This document shows positions 46,100 through 61,253 of a stretch of DNA of 64,000 bases, piece by piece; position 1 is the first letter of the stretch; each line of letters opens with the position of its first letter. This stretch comes from Acidobacteriota bacterium (GTDB taxonomy: Bacteria > Acidobacteriota > Vicinamibacteria > Vicinamibacterales > CAVVIG01). The stretch lies in the NCBI GenBank assembly GCA_003222535.1, contig QHWJ01000235.1, positions 21,111 to 85,110 of the forward strand. Direction: 5' to 3'. The notes beneath the pieces are model-generated. The model saw nothing but the letters and a program-made list of their open reading frames with translations, ran no database searches and was not told where the DNA came from. A program made the translations under genes and the position numbers.

Positions 46100-46800
46100 T
46101 TAGTGGATCTGGTGCAGCATGCGATCCCACCGCGTCCGCGTGAAGAAATGCGCGAACACCGATGCCAGGCCCTTCAGCGTGGCGCCGGTGCCGTCTTCCT
46201 GATAGTCCTCGCGCTCCGCCTCGTACGACCAGTAGATCAGCAGCGCTTTGCCTTTGACGTTCCCGCGCGGCAGGAAGCCCCAGTAGCGGCTGTCCTGGGA
46301 GTTGTCGCGGTTGTCGCCCATCACGAAGTAGTGGTCCGGCGGCACGGTGACCGGTCCGTATCGCTCGCGCACGTCGAACGACGTCACTTCGTGGAGCTCC
46401 GAGGCGGCCGCCGGCGGCTGCAGGAAATGGACGTAGGGCTCGTCGAGGGCCCTGCCGTTGATGTAGACCTTCTTCTCGCGCACTTCCACGGTTTCGCCGG
46501 GCAGGCCGATCACGCGCTTGATGAAGTCGCGGTCCGGGTCCTCGGGGTACTTGAAGACGATGATCTCGCGGCGATCGATCGCGCTCACCGGCAGCAGCGC
46601 GCGCTCGAGCCCGGTCGTTGCGGGGCCGAAGACGAACTTGTTGACGAGCAGGTGATCGCCGATGAGCAGGTTGTTCTCCATCGATCCGGTCGGGATTTTG
46701 AAGGCCTGGACGACGAACGTACGGATGAAGAGCGCGAGAATGACGGCGATCACGATCGATTCGAAGTACTCGCGGAGCGTCGACTTCTTGAACTCGTGGG

Positions 46801-46804
<4 letters not shown>
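46100..46804 (-). CDS. lepB: Signal peptidase I
   Basis: The 234-residue membrane protease removes signal peptides from exported proteins. The single N-terminal helix (about 15-35) is followed by the catalytic Ser41 ([10 protein letters not shown]) and general-base Lys96 ([14 protein letters not shown]). The box-D-like [18 protein letters not shown] is also present. The ATG at 46804 overlaps the lepA TGA (ATGA), the typical lepA-lepB arrangement. Length is normal for single-span enzymes. It is followed by the small DUF4845-like gene. Confidence 0.96.
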
Positions 46805-48619
<1,815 letters not shown>

Positions 48620-48636
<17 letters not shown>

Positions 48637-49027
48637 TTCTGATTGAGAGGTGCAGCGATCGCCAAGCGCGATCGCTCGTCAGGACAGGCAGACCCCGAAG
48701 GCGCGCCAGCCCGAGCGCCGCGCGATCCGCGAGCGAGAGGCCGAGGCTGCGCGTCCTCGCCTGGAGCCGGGCCGTCTCGCGCGCCTGAGCGTCGTCGAAT
48801 GGCACGACCTCGACACCCGACGAGCCGGCGGGAGGAAGAGACATGGAGGTGACCCGGGCCGGATCCCCCCCCAGATCCACCAGGCGAGACAACACTTCCG
48901 ACCAGTTCAATGCGCTGATCAGCGCGCCCGGCACGATGGCGGCCGCGACCCGCACGCCACCCGGTTCCGCTCTCAGGAGCGCCAGCAGCGCCGACGCGTC
49001 GAGGACCACGGGGCCGGCAGCCCTCAT
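48620..49027 (-). CDS. vapC: PIN-domain toxin (VapC family)
   Basis: The 135-residue PIN-domain RNase has all four acidic residues of the active site: Asp10 in VVLDASALL, Glu44 in NWSEVLSR, Asp101 in LSLADRAAL and Asp119 in VLTSDRAW. VapC toxins cleave tRNA or rRNA and are neutralised by an adjacent antitoxin. It overlaps the AbrB-type antitoxin by four bases (ATGA), as in a normal toxin-antitoxin operon. The 3' end overlaps the annotated lepA start by 17 bases if ATG 48636 is used. Confidence 0.88.
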
Positions 49028-49437
49028 TTCCCCCGTTTCCGGCCGTGGCGCCGGGCCAGCGCCCGCGTGTCGCGCTCTTCCATGGCCGCTTCCCGACGGC
49101 GCTCCGCGATCAATTCATCGACCGCGTGCCGTTCGGGCGACAGATGCTTGAACATCCCGAGCAGGCTGCGGGCATAGACCGACGCCGTCTGAAGGCGCAT
49201 GGTGCCGTCGGGATCGACCCAGAGTGTCATCCGGTCGCCTTCGTGGATGTCGAGCCGATCGCGGACCCCGGCCGGAAGCACCAGCCGGCCGCGATCCGCC
49301 ATCGTGACGGCGTAGGCCTGCGGCTGCGCGGACGGCGCCGACGCGCCGTATTCCGGCGATGACTCACGCACGCGGCCCGAACGCTCCCGCTTGATCTCGT
49401 CACCCGCCATGGGCCGAATCGTACCATCATCAGTCAC
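49024..49437 (-). CDS. vapB: AbrB/SpoVT-type antitoxin (VapB)
   Basis: The 137-residue protein carries the SpoVT-AbrB swapped-hairpin DNA-binding motif at about 42-88 (VTMADRGRLVLPAGVRDRLDIH, then GDRMTLWVD). A basic C-terminal tail that probably wraps the toxin follows. An ATG at 49410 (MAGDEIKRE) is a possible shorter start. It overlaps vapC by four bases, and autoregulation of the pair is expected from the family. About 290 bp upstream, between here and the citrate synthase gene, no convincing gene is seen. Confidence 0.85.
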   Translation of the reverse strand: MTDDGTIRPMAGDEIKRERSGRVRESSPEYGASAPSAQPQAYAVTMADRGRLVLPAGVRDRLDIHEGDRMTLWVDPDGTMRLQTASVYARSLLGMFKHLSPERHAVDELIAERRREAAMEERDTRALARRHGRKRGK

Positions 49438-49724
49438 CGGTGGGCAAGTACGACCAACGTCCCATCATGATGAGAGATTCCCATTCAGCTTGATGTTTCC
49501 CATCGGCCCGCCGGAACGGCCGGCGACACTCGCGTGGACCATGCCGGGCGCCCGGAGCTTCGCGGGCGCCGCGTCGACCATCGGCCGGTTGTTGGCCACG
49601 TCGTCGCGAATTCGGCCCACACGTGATCCCGTCTCCGAGTGATCCGCCGCGTAGGGCGCCGCTTTAGCGGTGCTGTCCGCTGTCCGCTGAATGGTATCGA
49701 CGGCCGGGCAGATCCCGGTCGTGG

Positions 49725-50897
<1,173 letters not shown>

Positions 50898-50958
50898 GAA
50901 TCATACTCCTGTGGCCCGTCGCGATGGCGATGACGACGTGGCATGCCGAGAACCGCGC

Positions 50959-51393
50959 TCAGCGATTTGCGCGGGCAGACGGGACGGCCGGCTTGTAAAC
51001 CACGCCGATCACGACGCCGATCAGGGTCCACTCCACGAAGCCGGCGATCGCCATCCTCAGCGAGTGCATCCGGCCGATGTTCAGCGTGGCGTAGTTGACG
51101 CCACTGAAAGCCATCGCGACAAAGATCCCCAGCAGCGCGCCGAAACGCACGCCCTCGGCGACGCCGCTGCCGCCTTCGTAACCCTTGGCGAAAATCATCG
51201 CCACCACGAGCAGCGCGACGAACAGAAACGCGAACATCAGCGGCAGGTAGGCCATCCCGACGTCCGCCGGCCGATACACACCCGGAAACATCGCGAAGTC
51301 GCCGGCCAGCAGCAGACCGTACACGAGAAATCCGTAGATGGCGTCGACCACGGTGGCGGCGACCGCAGGCAGCACGAGACGTCCGTAATTCAT
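50959..51393 (-). CDS. Four-span hypothetical membrane protein
   Basis: The 144-residue protein has four hydrophobic helices (about 5-25, 45-67, 80-100, 115-135) and short polar loops such as PGVYRPADVG and KGYEGGSG. I do not recognise a functional family. The ATG at 51393 is preceded by AGGAGA-like sequence (minus strand). It lies 61 bp upstream of the citrate synthase gene but shows no obvious link. Amino-acid composition is typical of an inner-membrane protein. Confidence 0.7.
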   Translation of the reverse strand: MNYGRLVLPAVAATVVDAIYGFLVYGLLLAGDFAMFPGVYRPADVGMAYLPLMFAFLFVALLVVAMIFAKGYEGGSGVAEGVRFGALLGIFVAMAFSGVNYATLNIGRMHSLRMAIAGFVEWTLIGVVIGVVYKPAVPSARANR

Positions 51394-51584
51394 GGCGCTC
51401 TCCTATCGCGTGGAAGTGTGGGTGATGAACGCGCCGAGTTTACGCGTTTTGTCGGCTGCACGGGAACCCGCCCGCCGCTGAAGGCATGTTTGTTGCTCCC
51501 GGCCGGGCACCGGCGTCTAACTTACTGTGCGGACATGAGGAGGGATCCGGCGTTCACGATCGCGAGCGTCCCGACGTGGCGGCG

Positions 51585-52751
51585 TCAGTGAACGCGTGAG
51601 GACGTCGGGACTGTCGTCTCGATCGGCGGCTGAAGGTCGGCCGGTGCGCCCTGCGGGCCCATCTGCGCATAGCGGAGGAACATCTGGCCCCACTTCGTCG
51701 TCTCGCACCAGCGTTCGAAGACACGGCGGTCGATGAGGGGCCAGCGGTAGAAATCGTGATAGACGTCGCTGGCGAGGATGAAGCCGTTCACGAGCGGCGT
51801 GTGGAAGAACAGCTTCTGGAGGGGCTTGAGCGGGCCGAACCAGATCAGGTCGCCTCCGCCGACGCGCACCAGATTCCTGCCGACGTGGAAATGCCAGTTC
51901 TCGTTCGCCACGCCGACATCGCCGACGATCTCGATGTCGCGCGCGTCGCCGACGCCGAGCCCGTCCTCGTGCGCAAGGCGGATGTAGTCGATCGACAGCG
52001 GCTCGAAACCCATCATCTTCGCCGACACGGCGTCAACCGCCACCTGGTCGGCTGACGCCAGCATGACGTTCTTCACGACCGGATACATCGTCCGCGGGCC
52101 GGGTCCGTTGCCGGCGGTCGTGCCGTCCATGATCGCGAAGAGGCCTGAGTGAATCTCCTTCTGGATCGCGAGGAGATCGACGAGCGTCTCGTGGATCCAC
52201 GAATGCGTGTAGTGCCGCCGCGTGTTCAGCAGCCCGCCGAAGGCGTTCTTGATCGCGCCCGTTGTCGTCGTGTAGATGTGACACTTCGCCGTGGGCAGGT
52301 GAACGATGTTCTTGCCGAAGAAGTAATCGGGGATGTGGATGCCTTCGGGAAAAATCCGGCTGAGCACGCGCATCCGCGTCTTCGGCCGGTAGGGCACCCA
52401 CGTCATGTCCCCGGCCTTGAAGTTGTAGAGGACGGGAATGCCGTAGCGCTTGAAGATCGGCACGTAGTGGTTGAGGTCTTCGCCTTTGAACGCGTCAGTG
52501 ACGACGGTCTTGTTCTGGACGCACACCTGGTCGGCGAACCCGCGGCGCGCCAGCGCCTGGATCGTGCCTTCCAGCTGCCAGGGCGTGGTGTTCGCCGCCG
52601 GAAACGGAAAGTGCCAGGAGATGTTGTCCTTGAGAATCGTCGTGCTGCCGCCCGCAAGCGCGGCGGACACGCCCGCGAGATCCACGAGCCGATCGATGTC
52701 CGAGAGGATGCCCTCGGGAGTCACTCGAAGAACCGCGACGCGGGCCTTCAT
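51585..52751 (-). CDS. DUF362 domain protein
   Basis: The 388-residue soluble protein follows the DUF362 pattern: VAVLRVTPEGILSDID, STTILKDNISWHFPFPAANTTP, VHLPTAKCHIYTTTTGAIKNAFGGLL, and VMLASADQVAVDAVSAKMMGFEP. DUF362 is found alone or with ferredoxin domains and is of unknown function; no Cys cluster is seen here. ATG 52751 overlaps the TGA of the glycosyltransferase gene by four bases. The pair is therefore translationally coupled, which is an unusual partnership. Confidence 0.82.
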   Translation of the reverse strand: MKARVAVLRVTPEGILSDIDRLVDLAGVSAALAGGSTTILKDNISWHFPFPAANTTPWQLEGTIQALARRGFADQVCVQNKTVVTDAFKGEDLNHYVPIFKRYGIPVLYNFKAGDMTWVPYRPKTRMRVLSRIFPEGIHIPDYFFGKNIVHLPTAKCHIYTTTTGAIKNAFGGLLNTRRHYTHSWIHETLVDLLAIQKEIHSGLFAIMDGTTAGNGPGPRTMYPVVKNVMLASADQVAVDAVSAKMMGFEPLSIDYIRLAHEDGLGVGDARDIEIVGDVGVANENWHFHVGRNLVRVGGGDLIWFGPLKPLQKLFFHTPLVNGFILASDVYHDFYRWPLIDRRVFERWCETTKWGQMFLRYAQMGPQGAPADLQPPIETTVPTSSRVH

Positions 52752-54250
52752 GAACCCTGACGATCCGGCTCGAGACCGGCCGCGACCACTTCGGAGCCCG
52801 CGTACTGCTGGACGATGGAGAGGAGCCCCGTGTACAGGAACCCGACCTGGAACAGCACCAGGAACGGCACGGTCGCGTAGATCCCGTTCGCCAGCGCATA
52901 GAACACCGTCGCCGTGAAGTAGAGACCGAGCGCCAGCTCGACGAGCGGCTGCACGGCGACCGACTGACGGTACCTCTTTCCCACCCATTCGTCGGCGTCG
53001 GATTCGATGTGGTACTTCGGCGTCCGCGTGAACTCGCTTTGCATGTTGCACAGCGCTTCGAACACGGCGCGGGTGTTGTTGACCGACAGCCCGATGCCGA
53101 CCGACATGAGGAACGGCACGTATTTCAGCCGCGCGATCCAGTCCGTGTGCAGCTCGCGCTGGCAGACCATGTAGAAGCTGCAGAACGAGAAGGTCGCCGC
53201 GAAGAAGAGCGGCACGTCGATGAGAATCATCTCGTACCAGCCCATGTTGTAGCGGATCACCATGGACGGGAACATCAGGATGGACAGCAGGCACATCAGG
53301 ATGTAGTTGAAGTTCGCCGTCAGGTGAAAGAACGCCTCGGCCTTCACGCCGAAGGGCAGATTCGATTTCAGGATCCGCGGCAGCAGCTTGCGGCACGTCT
53401 GGATCGACCCCTTCGCCCAGCGGTGCTGCTGCGACTTGAACGCGTTCATCTCGACCGGCACTTCGGCCGGCGCGATGAGGCCCGGCACGAAGACGAACTG
53501 CCAGCCGCAGAGCTGCGCGCGGTAGCTCAGATCGAGATCTTCGGTGAGCGTGTCGTGCTGCCAGCCGCCGGACCCGTCGATGGCCGTCCGGCGCCACACG
53601 CCGGCGGTGCCGTTGAAGTTGAAGAAGCGGCCGCCGCGGTTGCGGCCGCCGTGCTCGAGGATGAAATGCCCGTCCAGCAGGATCGCCTGGATCTTCGTCA
53701 GCAGCGAGTAGTCCTGATTGATGTGGCCCCAGCGCGCCTGCACCATGCCGACCTTCGGATCGCGGAAGTGCGGGATCAGCCTGCTGAGGAAATCGGAGGT
53801 CGGAATGAAGTCGGCGTCGAAAATGGCGATGAGCTCGCCGCGCGAGACCTTGAGGCCCGCTTCGAGCGCGCCGGACTTGTACCCGGTGCGATCCGAGCGG
53901 TGGTAGTACTTGATGTCGATGCCCTGCGCGGCAAAGCGACGCACCGCCAGTTCGGCGATGCCGCGCGTCTCGTCGCACGAATCGTCGAGCACCTGGATCT
54001 CGAGTAGCTCGCGCGGGTAATCGATGCGGCAGACCGCGTCGATGAGGCGGTCGGCGACGTACATCTCGTTGTACAGCGGCAACTGGATCGTGACCGCCGG
54101 CAACGGGTCGAGCGGCGGCCCCAACGTCGGCTCCTTGTCCCGGTTGCTCAAGTAGAGATACACGAGGTAATACCGGTGCCAGCCGTAAATCGCCAGAACG
54201 ATCAGGACGAAGAAATACGCGGCCAGGGTGAGCGTTTCAGTGGGAGACAT
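52748..54250 (-). CDS. Processive-type membrane glycosyltransferase family 2
   Basis: This 500-residue protein has an N-terminal helix (about 8-30), a GT-A catalytic domain and about five C-terminal helices. Catalytic motifs are VLDDSCDET (Asp89-Asp90), IFDADF (145-150, the DxD), [10 protein letters not shown] (Asp238) and QQHRWAKG (274-281). These are the D, DxD, D, Q(Q/R)xRW set of cellulose synthase- and glucomannan-type enzymes. The product is unknown; a beta-linked glycan or glycolipid is inferred. It is followed by the DUF362 gene with a four-base overlap. The upstream region faces larB divergently. Confidence 0.9.
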   Translation of the reverse strand: MSPTETLTLAAYFFVLIVLAIYGWHRYYLVYLYLSNRDKEPTLGPPLDPLPAVTIQLPLYNEMYVADRLIDAVCRIDYPRELLEIQVLDDSCDETRGIAELAVRRFAAQGIDIKYYHRSDRTGYKSGALEAGLKVSRGELIAIFDADFIPTSDFLSRLIPHFRDPKVGMVQARWGHINQDYSLLTKIQAILLDGHFILEHGGRNRGGRFFNFNGTAGVWRRTAIDGSGGWQHDTLTEDLDLSYRAQLCGWQFVFVPGLIAPAEVPVEMNAFKSQQHRWAKGSIQTCRKLLPRILKSNLPFGVKAEAFFHLTANFNYILMCLLSILMFPSMVIRYNMGWYEMILIDVPLFFAATFSFCSFYMVCQRELHTDWIARLKYVPFLMSVGIGLSVNNTRAVFEALCNMQSEFTRTPKYHIESDADEWVGKRYRQSVAVQPLVELALGLYFTATVFYALANGIYATVPFLVLFQVGFLYTGLLSIVQQYAGSEVVAAGLEPDRQGS

Positions 54251-54350
54251 TATTCACGAGCGGAATTCACGAGCGGATTGAGATGCACAGGCGGATTTTA
54301 AAGGCTGGAACCCCCATCGACACAATCATTTATATTACTGTTGGGGTTCG

Positions 54351-55112
54351 ATGACGTCAAACAAACAGCTCCAGGATTTCCTCGATCGAGTCGCCCGGGG
54401 CGAGCTCGATCCGAATACCGCCAGAGAGCAGCTGCTCGACACCCTTCGCGCCAAACCCTATGAGGATTTGGGGTTCGCTCGAGTCGATCATCATCGTTCG
54501 GTCCGCAACGGGTTCCCCGAAGTCATTCTCGGCCTGGGCAAAACACCTGCCCAGATCGCCGCGCTCGCCAAAGCCATTGTCGCGCGCGGTTCCACGCTGC
54601 TGGTCACACGTGCAACCGAAGCCAGTTACGAGGCAGTGCGCGTCGAGGTGCCCGGCGCGACGTACTACGGCGATGCGGCCCTCATCGTCTTCCGTCAGCA
54701 GGATGTCAGCATCGGTAAAGGGACCATCGTCGTGGCCGCAGCCGGAACGTCGGATTTGTCAGTCGCCGAAGAGGCCGCACGAACCGCGGAGCTGATGGGC
54801 AACGAGGTGACCCGGCTCTATGACGTCGGGGTCGCCGGCCTGCACCGGCTGCTCGGTGAGCGGGCGCGTCTCGAGGCCGCGCGGGTGATCATCGTGGTCG
54901 CCGGCATGGAAGGCGCGCTGCCCAGCGTCGTCGCCGGCCTCGTGGACGTGCCGGTGATCGCCGTGCCAACCAGCATCGGCTACGGCGCCAGCTTCGGCGG
55001 CATCGCGGCGCTTCTCGGGATGCTCAACAGCTGTGCGTCCGGCGTCTCGGTCGTCAACATCGACAACGGCTTCGGTGCGGCCGCCATGGCGTCTTTGATC
55101 AACCACCTTTAG
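54351..55112 (+). CDS. larB: Nickel-pincer nucleotide cofactor biosynthesis protein LarB
   Basis: This 253-residue protein carboxylates and hydrolyses nicotinic acid adenine dinucleotide, the first step of the nickel-pincer cofactor of lactate racemase. LarB hallmarks are ARVDHHRSVRNGFPEVILG at residues 42-60, AAGTSDLSVAEEAA and VIAVPTSIGYGASFGGIAALLGMLNSCASG. The ATG at 54351 is preceded by a relatively AT-rich stretch (TTATATTACTG). larC and larE are not in this window, so the pathway would depend on genes elsewhere. The function of the cofactor here is unknown. Confidence 0.93.
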   Translation: MTSNKQLQDFLDRVARGELDPNTAREQLLDTLRAKPYEDLGFARVDHHRSVRNGFPEVILGLGKTPAQIAALAKAIVARGSTLLVTRATEASYEAVRVEVPGATYYGDAALIVFRQQDVSIGKGTIVVAAAGTSDLSVAEEAARTAELMGNEVTRLYDVGVAGLHRLLGERARLEAARVIIVVAGMEGALPSVVAGLVDVPVIAVPTSIGYGASFGGIAALLGMLNSCASGVSVVNIDNGFGAAAMASLINHL

Positions 55113-55114
55113 AA

Positions 55115-55150
55115 TGGCTAAGGGCTAAGGGCTAGGGGCTAAGGGCTGAT
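55115..55150. repeat. GGGCTAA heptamer array after larB
   Basis: Four to five tandem 7-bp words (GGCTAAG/GGCTAGG/GGCTGAT) follow the larB stop. They are followed by a short region with mutS2 start signals about 60 bp later. Confidence 0.85.
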
Positions 55151-55215
55151 GCACACATGAGCCGCCAGCCTTCAGCCATTGGTTTTGGCGTACGGTAGAA
55201 TCAGCGGTTCCCCCT

Positions 55216-57615
55216 ATGCAGCCAAGCGCCTTGCGCGCCCTCGAATTCGATCGGATCGTCGACGCCGTCAAAGACTTTGGACTCACGCCCATGGGGGCCG
55301 AGCGCCTCGGGCACCTGCGGCCGTCGACCGACGCCCACAAGGTCGCCCAGCTTCAGGCGGCTACGAGCGAGACGACGCGGTACGTCGTCGCCAACGGGGC
55401 GTTCCCGCTGCGCGCATCCGCCGATCTGCCGCAGATTCTGGCCGCACTGGCCGTTGAAGGGCGCGCGCTCGAATCGCTCCGCCTGCTCGCGCTCGCCACG
55501 TTTCTCGATTCGATCGACGAAGCGCGGGCTGGAATCCGACGCGCGCCGGGATCGTTTCCGCTGCTCGAAGCCGCGAGCGGCGGCGCCGCGTCGTTCAAAG
55601 GCGAGACGGCGCAGACGCGCGACAAGATCGACCCGTCGGGTGAGGTCGTCGACCACGCGAGCCCCGAGCTGAAGCTCATTCGGGAGCGGCTGCGCAAGCA
55701 GCGCACGCGCCTGCGAAGCACGCTCGAGTCGTACCTGCGCGGCAAGGACACCTCGAAGTATCTGCAGGACCAGGTCGTCACGGAACGGAACGGCCGCTAC
55801 GTGCTCCTCGTGAAGGCCGAGCATCGCAGCGGGATTCCCGGCATCGTGCATGGGACGTCGACGAGCGGAGCCAGCCTGTTTCTGGAGCCTCTCAGCACCG
55901 TCGAGATCAACAACGATATCGTCACGCTCGAGGAGCAGGAAAGCGAGGAAGTCCGGCGCATCCTGCTCGCGCTGACGGATGCGTTCCGCGCGCGCGCGGC
56001 AGACCTGCACCGGACGATCGAGGCGGCGACCGAGCTGGACGTGCTGCAGGCGCGCGCCCGCTTCTCCGAGTCAATTGACGGGATCGAGCCGGCGCTCTCG
56101 ACCGACGGGGCGTTCGAGCTGCAGGCGGCGCGGCATCCGCTGCTCAAGAATCCAGTGGCGGTGACGATCAAGGTGATCCCGCCGGCGACGATTCTCCTCG
56201 TCACCGGGCCGAACACCGGCGGAAAGACCGTGGCGCTGAAGACGGCCGGCCTGCTGGCGATGATGGCGCAAGCCGGGTTGCGCATTCCCGCCGCGGACGG
56301 ATCGCGCCTGCCGGTATTCCGGTCGCTGTTCGCCGACATCGGCGACGAGCAGTCGATCGAAGCGAGCTTGAGCACTTTCTCGGCGCACATTACCAACATC
56401 GCCTCGATGGATCGCGAGCTGGCGACGCCGGCGCTCGTGCTGCTCGACGAGGTGGGATCGGGCACCGATCCCGTTGAAGGCGGCGCGCTCGGCGTCGCCA
56501 TCGTCGATCACTTCCGGCGTCGCGGCGCCACGGTCGTCGCGACGAGCCACTACGACGCGCTCAAGACCTACGCGTCGACCACGGAGGGCGTGGCAAGCGC
56601 CGCGTTCGGTTTCGAGCTGGAGACGTTCGCGCCAACCTATCAGTTGACGTACGGCAGCCCGGGCCGCAGTCTGGCGCTCGAAATCGCGGGACGGCTCGGC
56701 CTGAACCCCTCGGTCGTGGCTGCGGCGCGCGAGAACCTCAGCGCGCGCGAGGCGCAGCTCGCGGAGCACCTCGCGAAGATCGATCGGGACATGCGATCGC
56801 TCGAGCACGAGCACCGGCTCGCGTCCAGGGAACGCGAGACGCTGCACGCCGCCGAAGCCCGCATGCATCAACGCGAGGACGCGCTGCGCCAGCGCGAAGA
56901 GACGTTCCGGCGGCGCTTGAACGAAGACCTCGAGACGCAGCTGCGCCAGGCGCGGCGCGAGATCGACGACGTCATCACGGAGCTCAAGACGAAGGCGACC
57001 GCCATCGCGCTGGAGGCCGAACGGCGGACCGCGGGCACCATGCCGGCCGTATCGACGGGCGACACCGGCGCCGTCCGCAGCGAAGCGCGCGCGGCGATCG
57101 AGAACGTGGCGAAACACTTCATCGAGCGGGAGACCGGGAGCCGGCCCGAAGCGGCCGCGGCCGACGACCGACTCCCGGCGGTGGGCGACCGCGTCATCGT
57201 CGGCGGACTGGGACTGGAGGCGGTCGTGACGTCCATGCACGACGGCACGGCCGACCTCGACGTCCGCGGAAAACGGATGCGCGCCAGCGTGCGCGACCTG
57301 CGGATCGTCGGCGGCAAGCCGCCCGCGCCGCGCGTCAACGTCAACGTGGAGCTGCAGCCCCGCGAGGCGACCGCGTCGGACCTGAACGTGATCGGCTGCA
57401 CCGTGGACGAGGCGATCTCGCGCGCGGAGCGGTTTCTCGACCAATTGCTGCTGACCGATCAGCGCGTCGTCCGGTTGATTCATGGCTACGGCACCGGGCA
57501 GCTGAAGCGCGCGCTGACGGGATTCCTGCAGCAACATCCGTTGGTGGCGAGATTTGCCACTGCGCCCCCGGAACAGGGGGGCGGCGGCGTCACCGTGGTG
57601 GAGTTAAAGGAGTAG
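55216..57615 (+). CDS. mutS2: MutS2 endonuclease
   Basis: The 799-residue MutS2 family protein has MutS-like ATPase and clamp domains plus a C-terminal Smr nuclease. Walker A is TGPNTGGKT (330-338) and Walker B is LLDEVGSGTDP. A long coiled coil runs about 510-620, and a KOW-like VGDRVIVGGLGLEAVVTSM segment follows. The Smr motif is GCTVDEAISRAERFLD with HGYGTGQLK. MutS2 acts in suppression of recombination and in ribosome rescue. Length is normal. ATG 55216 has weak SD-like GGTTCCCCC upstream. Confidence 0.96.
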   Translation: MQPSALRALEFDRIVDAVKDFGLTPMGAERLGHLRPSTDAHKVAQLQAATSETTRYVVANGAFPLRASADLPQILAALAVEGRALESLRLLALATFLDSIDEARAGIRRAPGSFPLLEAASGGAASFKGETAQTRDKIDPSGEVVDHASPELKLIRERLRKQRTRLRSTLESYLRGKDTSKYLQDQVVTERNGRYVLLVKAEHRSGIPGIVHGTSTSGASLFLEPLSTVEINNDIVTLEEQESEEVRRILLALTDAFRARAADLHRTIEAATELDVLQARARFSESIDGIEPALSTDGAFELQAARHPLLKNPVAVTIKVIPPATILLVTGPNTGGKTVALKTAGLLAMMAQAGLRIPAADGSRLPVFRSLFADIGDEQSIEASLSTFSAHITNIASMDRELATPALVLLDEVGSGTDPVEGGALGVAIVDHFRRRGATVVATSHYDALKTYASTTEGVASAAFGFELETFAPTYQLTYGSPGRSLALEIAGRLGLNPSVVAAARENLSAREAQLAEHLAKIDRDMRSLEHEHRLASRERETLHAAEARMHQREDALRQREETFRRRLNEDLETQLRQARREIDDVITELKTKATAIALEAERRTAGTMPAVSTGDTGAVRSEARAAIENVAKHFIERETGSRPEAAAADDRLPAVGDRVIVGGLGLEAVVTSMHDGTADLDVRGKRMRASVRDLRIVGGKPPAPRVNVNVELQPREATASDLNVIGCTVDEAISRAERFLDQLLLTDQRVVRLIHGYGTGQLKRALTGFLQQHPLVARFATAPPEQGGGGVTVVELKE

Positions 57616-57688
57616 TTGGTGAATGGGTGACTTCGTGATTTGGTGAATTTGAATTCACCAACTCACCAATTCACCAACTCACCAATCT
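57616..57688. repeat. Inverted octamer repeat array before dnaG
   Basis: The left half has GGTGAATG/GGTGACTT/GGTGAATT words and the right half AATTCACC/AACTCACC words. The centre GGTGAATTTGAATTCACC is a perfect palindrome apart from two central bases. The array ends three bases before the dnaG ATG, leaving no SD. Confidence 0.93.
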
Positions 57689-59415
57689 GGTATGGGTTTG
57701 TTCCCCCAGCAGCTCATCGACGACCTCCGCCTGCAGGCGAACATCCTGCAGATTGTGCAGGAGTACGTCCCGCTGAAGCGCGCGGGGACGTCGTACAAGG
57801 GGCTCTGCCCTTTCCACTCCGAGAAGACGCCGTCGTTTCAGGTGCATCCGGAAAAGGGGTTCTTCCACTGCTTCGGATGCGGCGCCGGCGGCGACGTGCT
57901 CAAGTTCCTCGAGCTGCACGAGAAGGTCGGTTTTCAGGACGCCGTGCGGATGCTCGCGCAGAAGGTCGGCGTGGCCCTGCCCGAGCCACGCGAGGGCGGT
58001 GGCGACGATGCCCGCCGGGATTCCGCGCTGCGCGAGACGCTGCTGAAGGTCCACGAGATCGCGGCGGCGTACTTCCGCGAGCAGCTCGCGACGCCGGCCG
58101 GCGCGCGGGCGCGGGCCGAGCTCACCCGGCGCGACGTCACGCCGCAGACGATCGAGCAGCTCGGCCTGGGGTTCGCGCCCCCGTCTCGTGAAGGACTGAA
58201 GGCGCGGCTCCTCAAAGAGGGCTTCGCGCAGGGGCTGCTTCTGCAAAGCGGGTTGATCGTACAGCGTGAGAGCGGCGAGGTCGTGGACCGCTTTCGCAAC
58301 CGGTTGATGGTGCCGATTTGCCGCGATACCGGATCGGTCATCGCGTTTGGCGGCCGGCAGATGGATGCGGATCAGGGCGGCCCGAAGTACCTGAACTCGC
58401 CGGAAACGCCGATCTACTCGAAAGGGCGGACGCTCTACGGTCTGAACCTGACGAAGTCGCAGATACGAAGCGCCGGATTCGCCGTTCTGGTGGAAGGCTA
58501 TTTCGATTTCGCGCAGGTCTTTCAGTCGCAGGCGGCCGCGGCGGTCGCCTCGTGCGGCACGGCGCTCACGCCGCAGCAGGCCCACCTGCTCCGCCGGTTC
58601 ACATCGAAAGTGGTGCTGAGCTTCGATCCCGACGCGGCCGGCCTCGGTGCGGCCGTCAGATCGTGCGAGATGCTCGTGGCCGAAGGGTTCGAGGTCAACG
58701 TGGTCGTGCTGGACAAGGGCGAAGATCCCGATACATTCGTACGAAGGAAGGGTGGCGACCAGTACCGTGCCAGATTGCGCAGTTCGCAGCCCTATCTGGA
58801 ATACCTGCTCGATCAGGCGAGCGGGGGGGTGGATTTCGGACACGACGACAGCCGTCGGCAGTTCCTCGGCAAGATGCTCGGAGTCGCCGCGCGCATCCCC
58901 GACGCCGCCGCGCGGGATCAATTCGCGGACCGGATCGCGCACAAAGCCAGGATTACGGAAGAGGTCGTGCGGGCGGAGATTCGTAAGGCCGCCGTAAACC
59001 GCCGGACGGCGGTCACCACGCGCGAGGTGCCCATGGTCGGGCAGCTCAAACACGCGGAAAAGGCCCTGATTTGGGGTCTAATCCACAATACCGTCAAGGC
59101 GCTGGAAGCGGTTGCCGATCTCGATGAGGAAGATCTCGAGGGGCTGTCCGGACGGCATATCCTGGAAGTGGCGCGGAGCCTCCAGGGCGAGCCGCTGGAG
59201 CTTTTACCGTCGACGCTTTTGCAGCGTCTAAGTACAGTGGACGCCCAGCTGGTCGCCGGCATCGCCGCCACCGCCATCTCACAAGCACCACCTGCCGCCT
59301 GCGCCCGCGCGCTCAAACGGCTCAGATGGGAGCGCGAGCGGGCGGCCATCCAACGGGAAATCGACCGACTTCAGGAACTGGGCGCCACTCAACACGGACA
59401 AGAGATCAATATTTT

Positions 59416-61194
<1,779 letters not shown>

Positions 61195-61206
61195 AACTCC
61201 GTAGGT

Positions 61207-61250
61207 TTGCTTCCTACTTCCTACTTCCTACTTCATACTTCATACTTCCC
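61207..61250. repeat. CTTCCTA heptamer array before the tRNA gene
   Basis: Five to six tandem 7-bp words (three CTTCCTA, then two CTTCATA) lie between the rpoD stop and the tRNA gene, only 3-4 bp before its first base. No promoter is visible inside it. Confidence 0.93.
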
Positions 61251-61253
61251 TTG

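Noticed and set aside
49438..49724. Possible small gene between the antitoxin and citrate synthase genes
   Set aside because: Frames on both strands have no SD, no recognisable motif and atypical composition. The region may hold promoters for both sides.
52752..53978. Upstream extension of the DUF362 frame into the glycosyltransferase gene
   Set aside because: The translated extension is Arg-rich shadow sequence of the glycosyltransferase, and the DUF362 domain starts exactly at ATG 52751.
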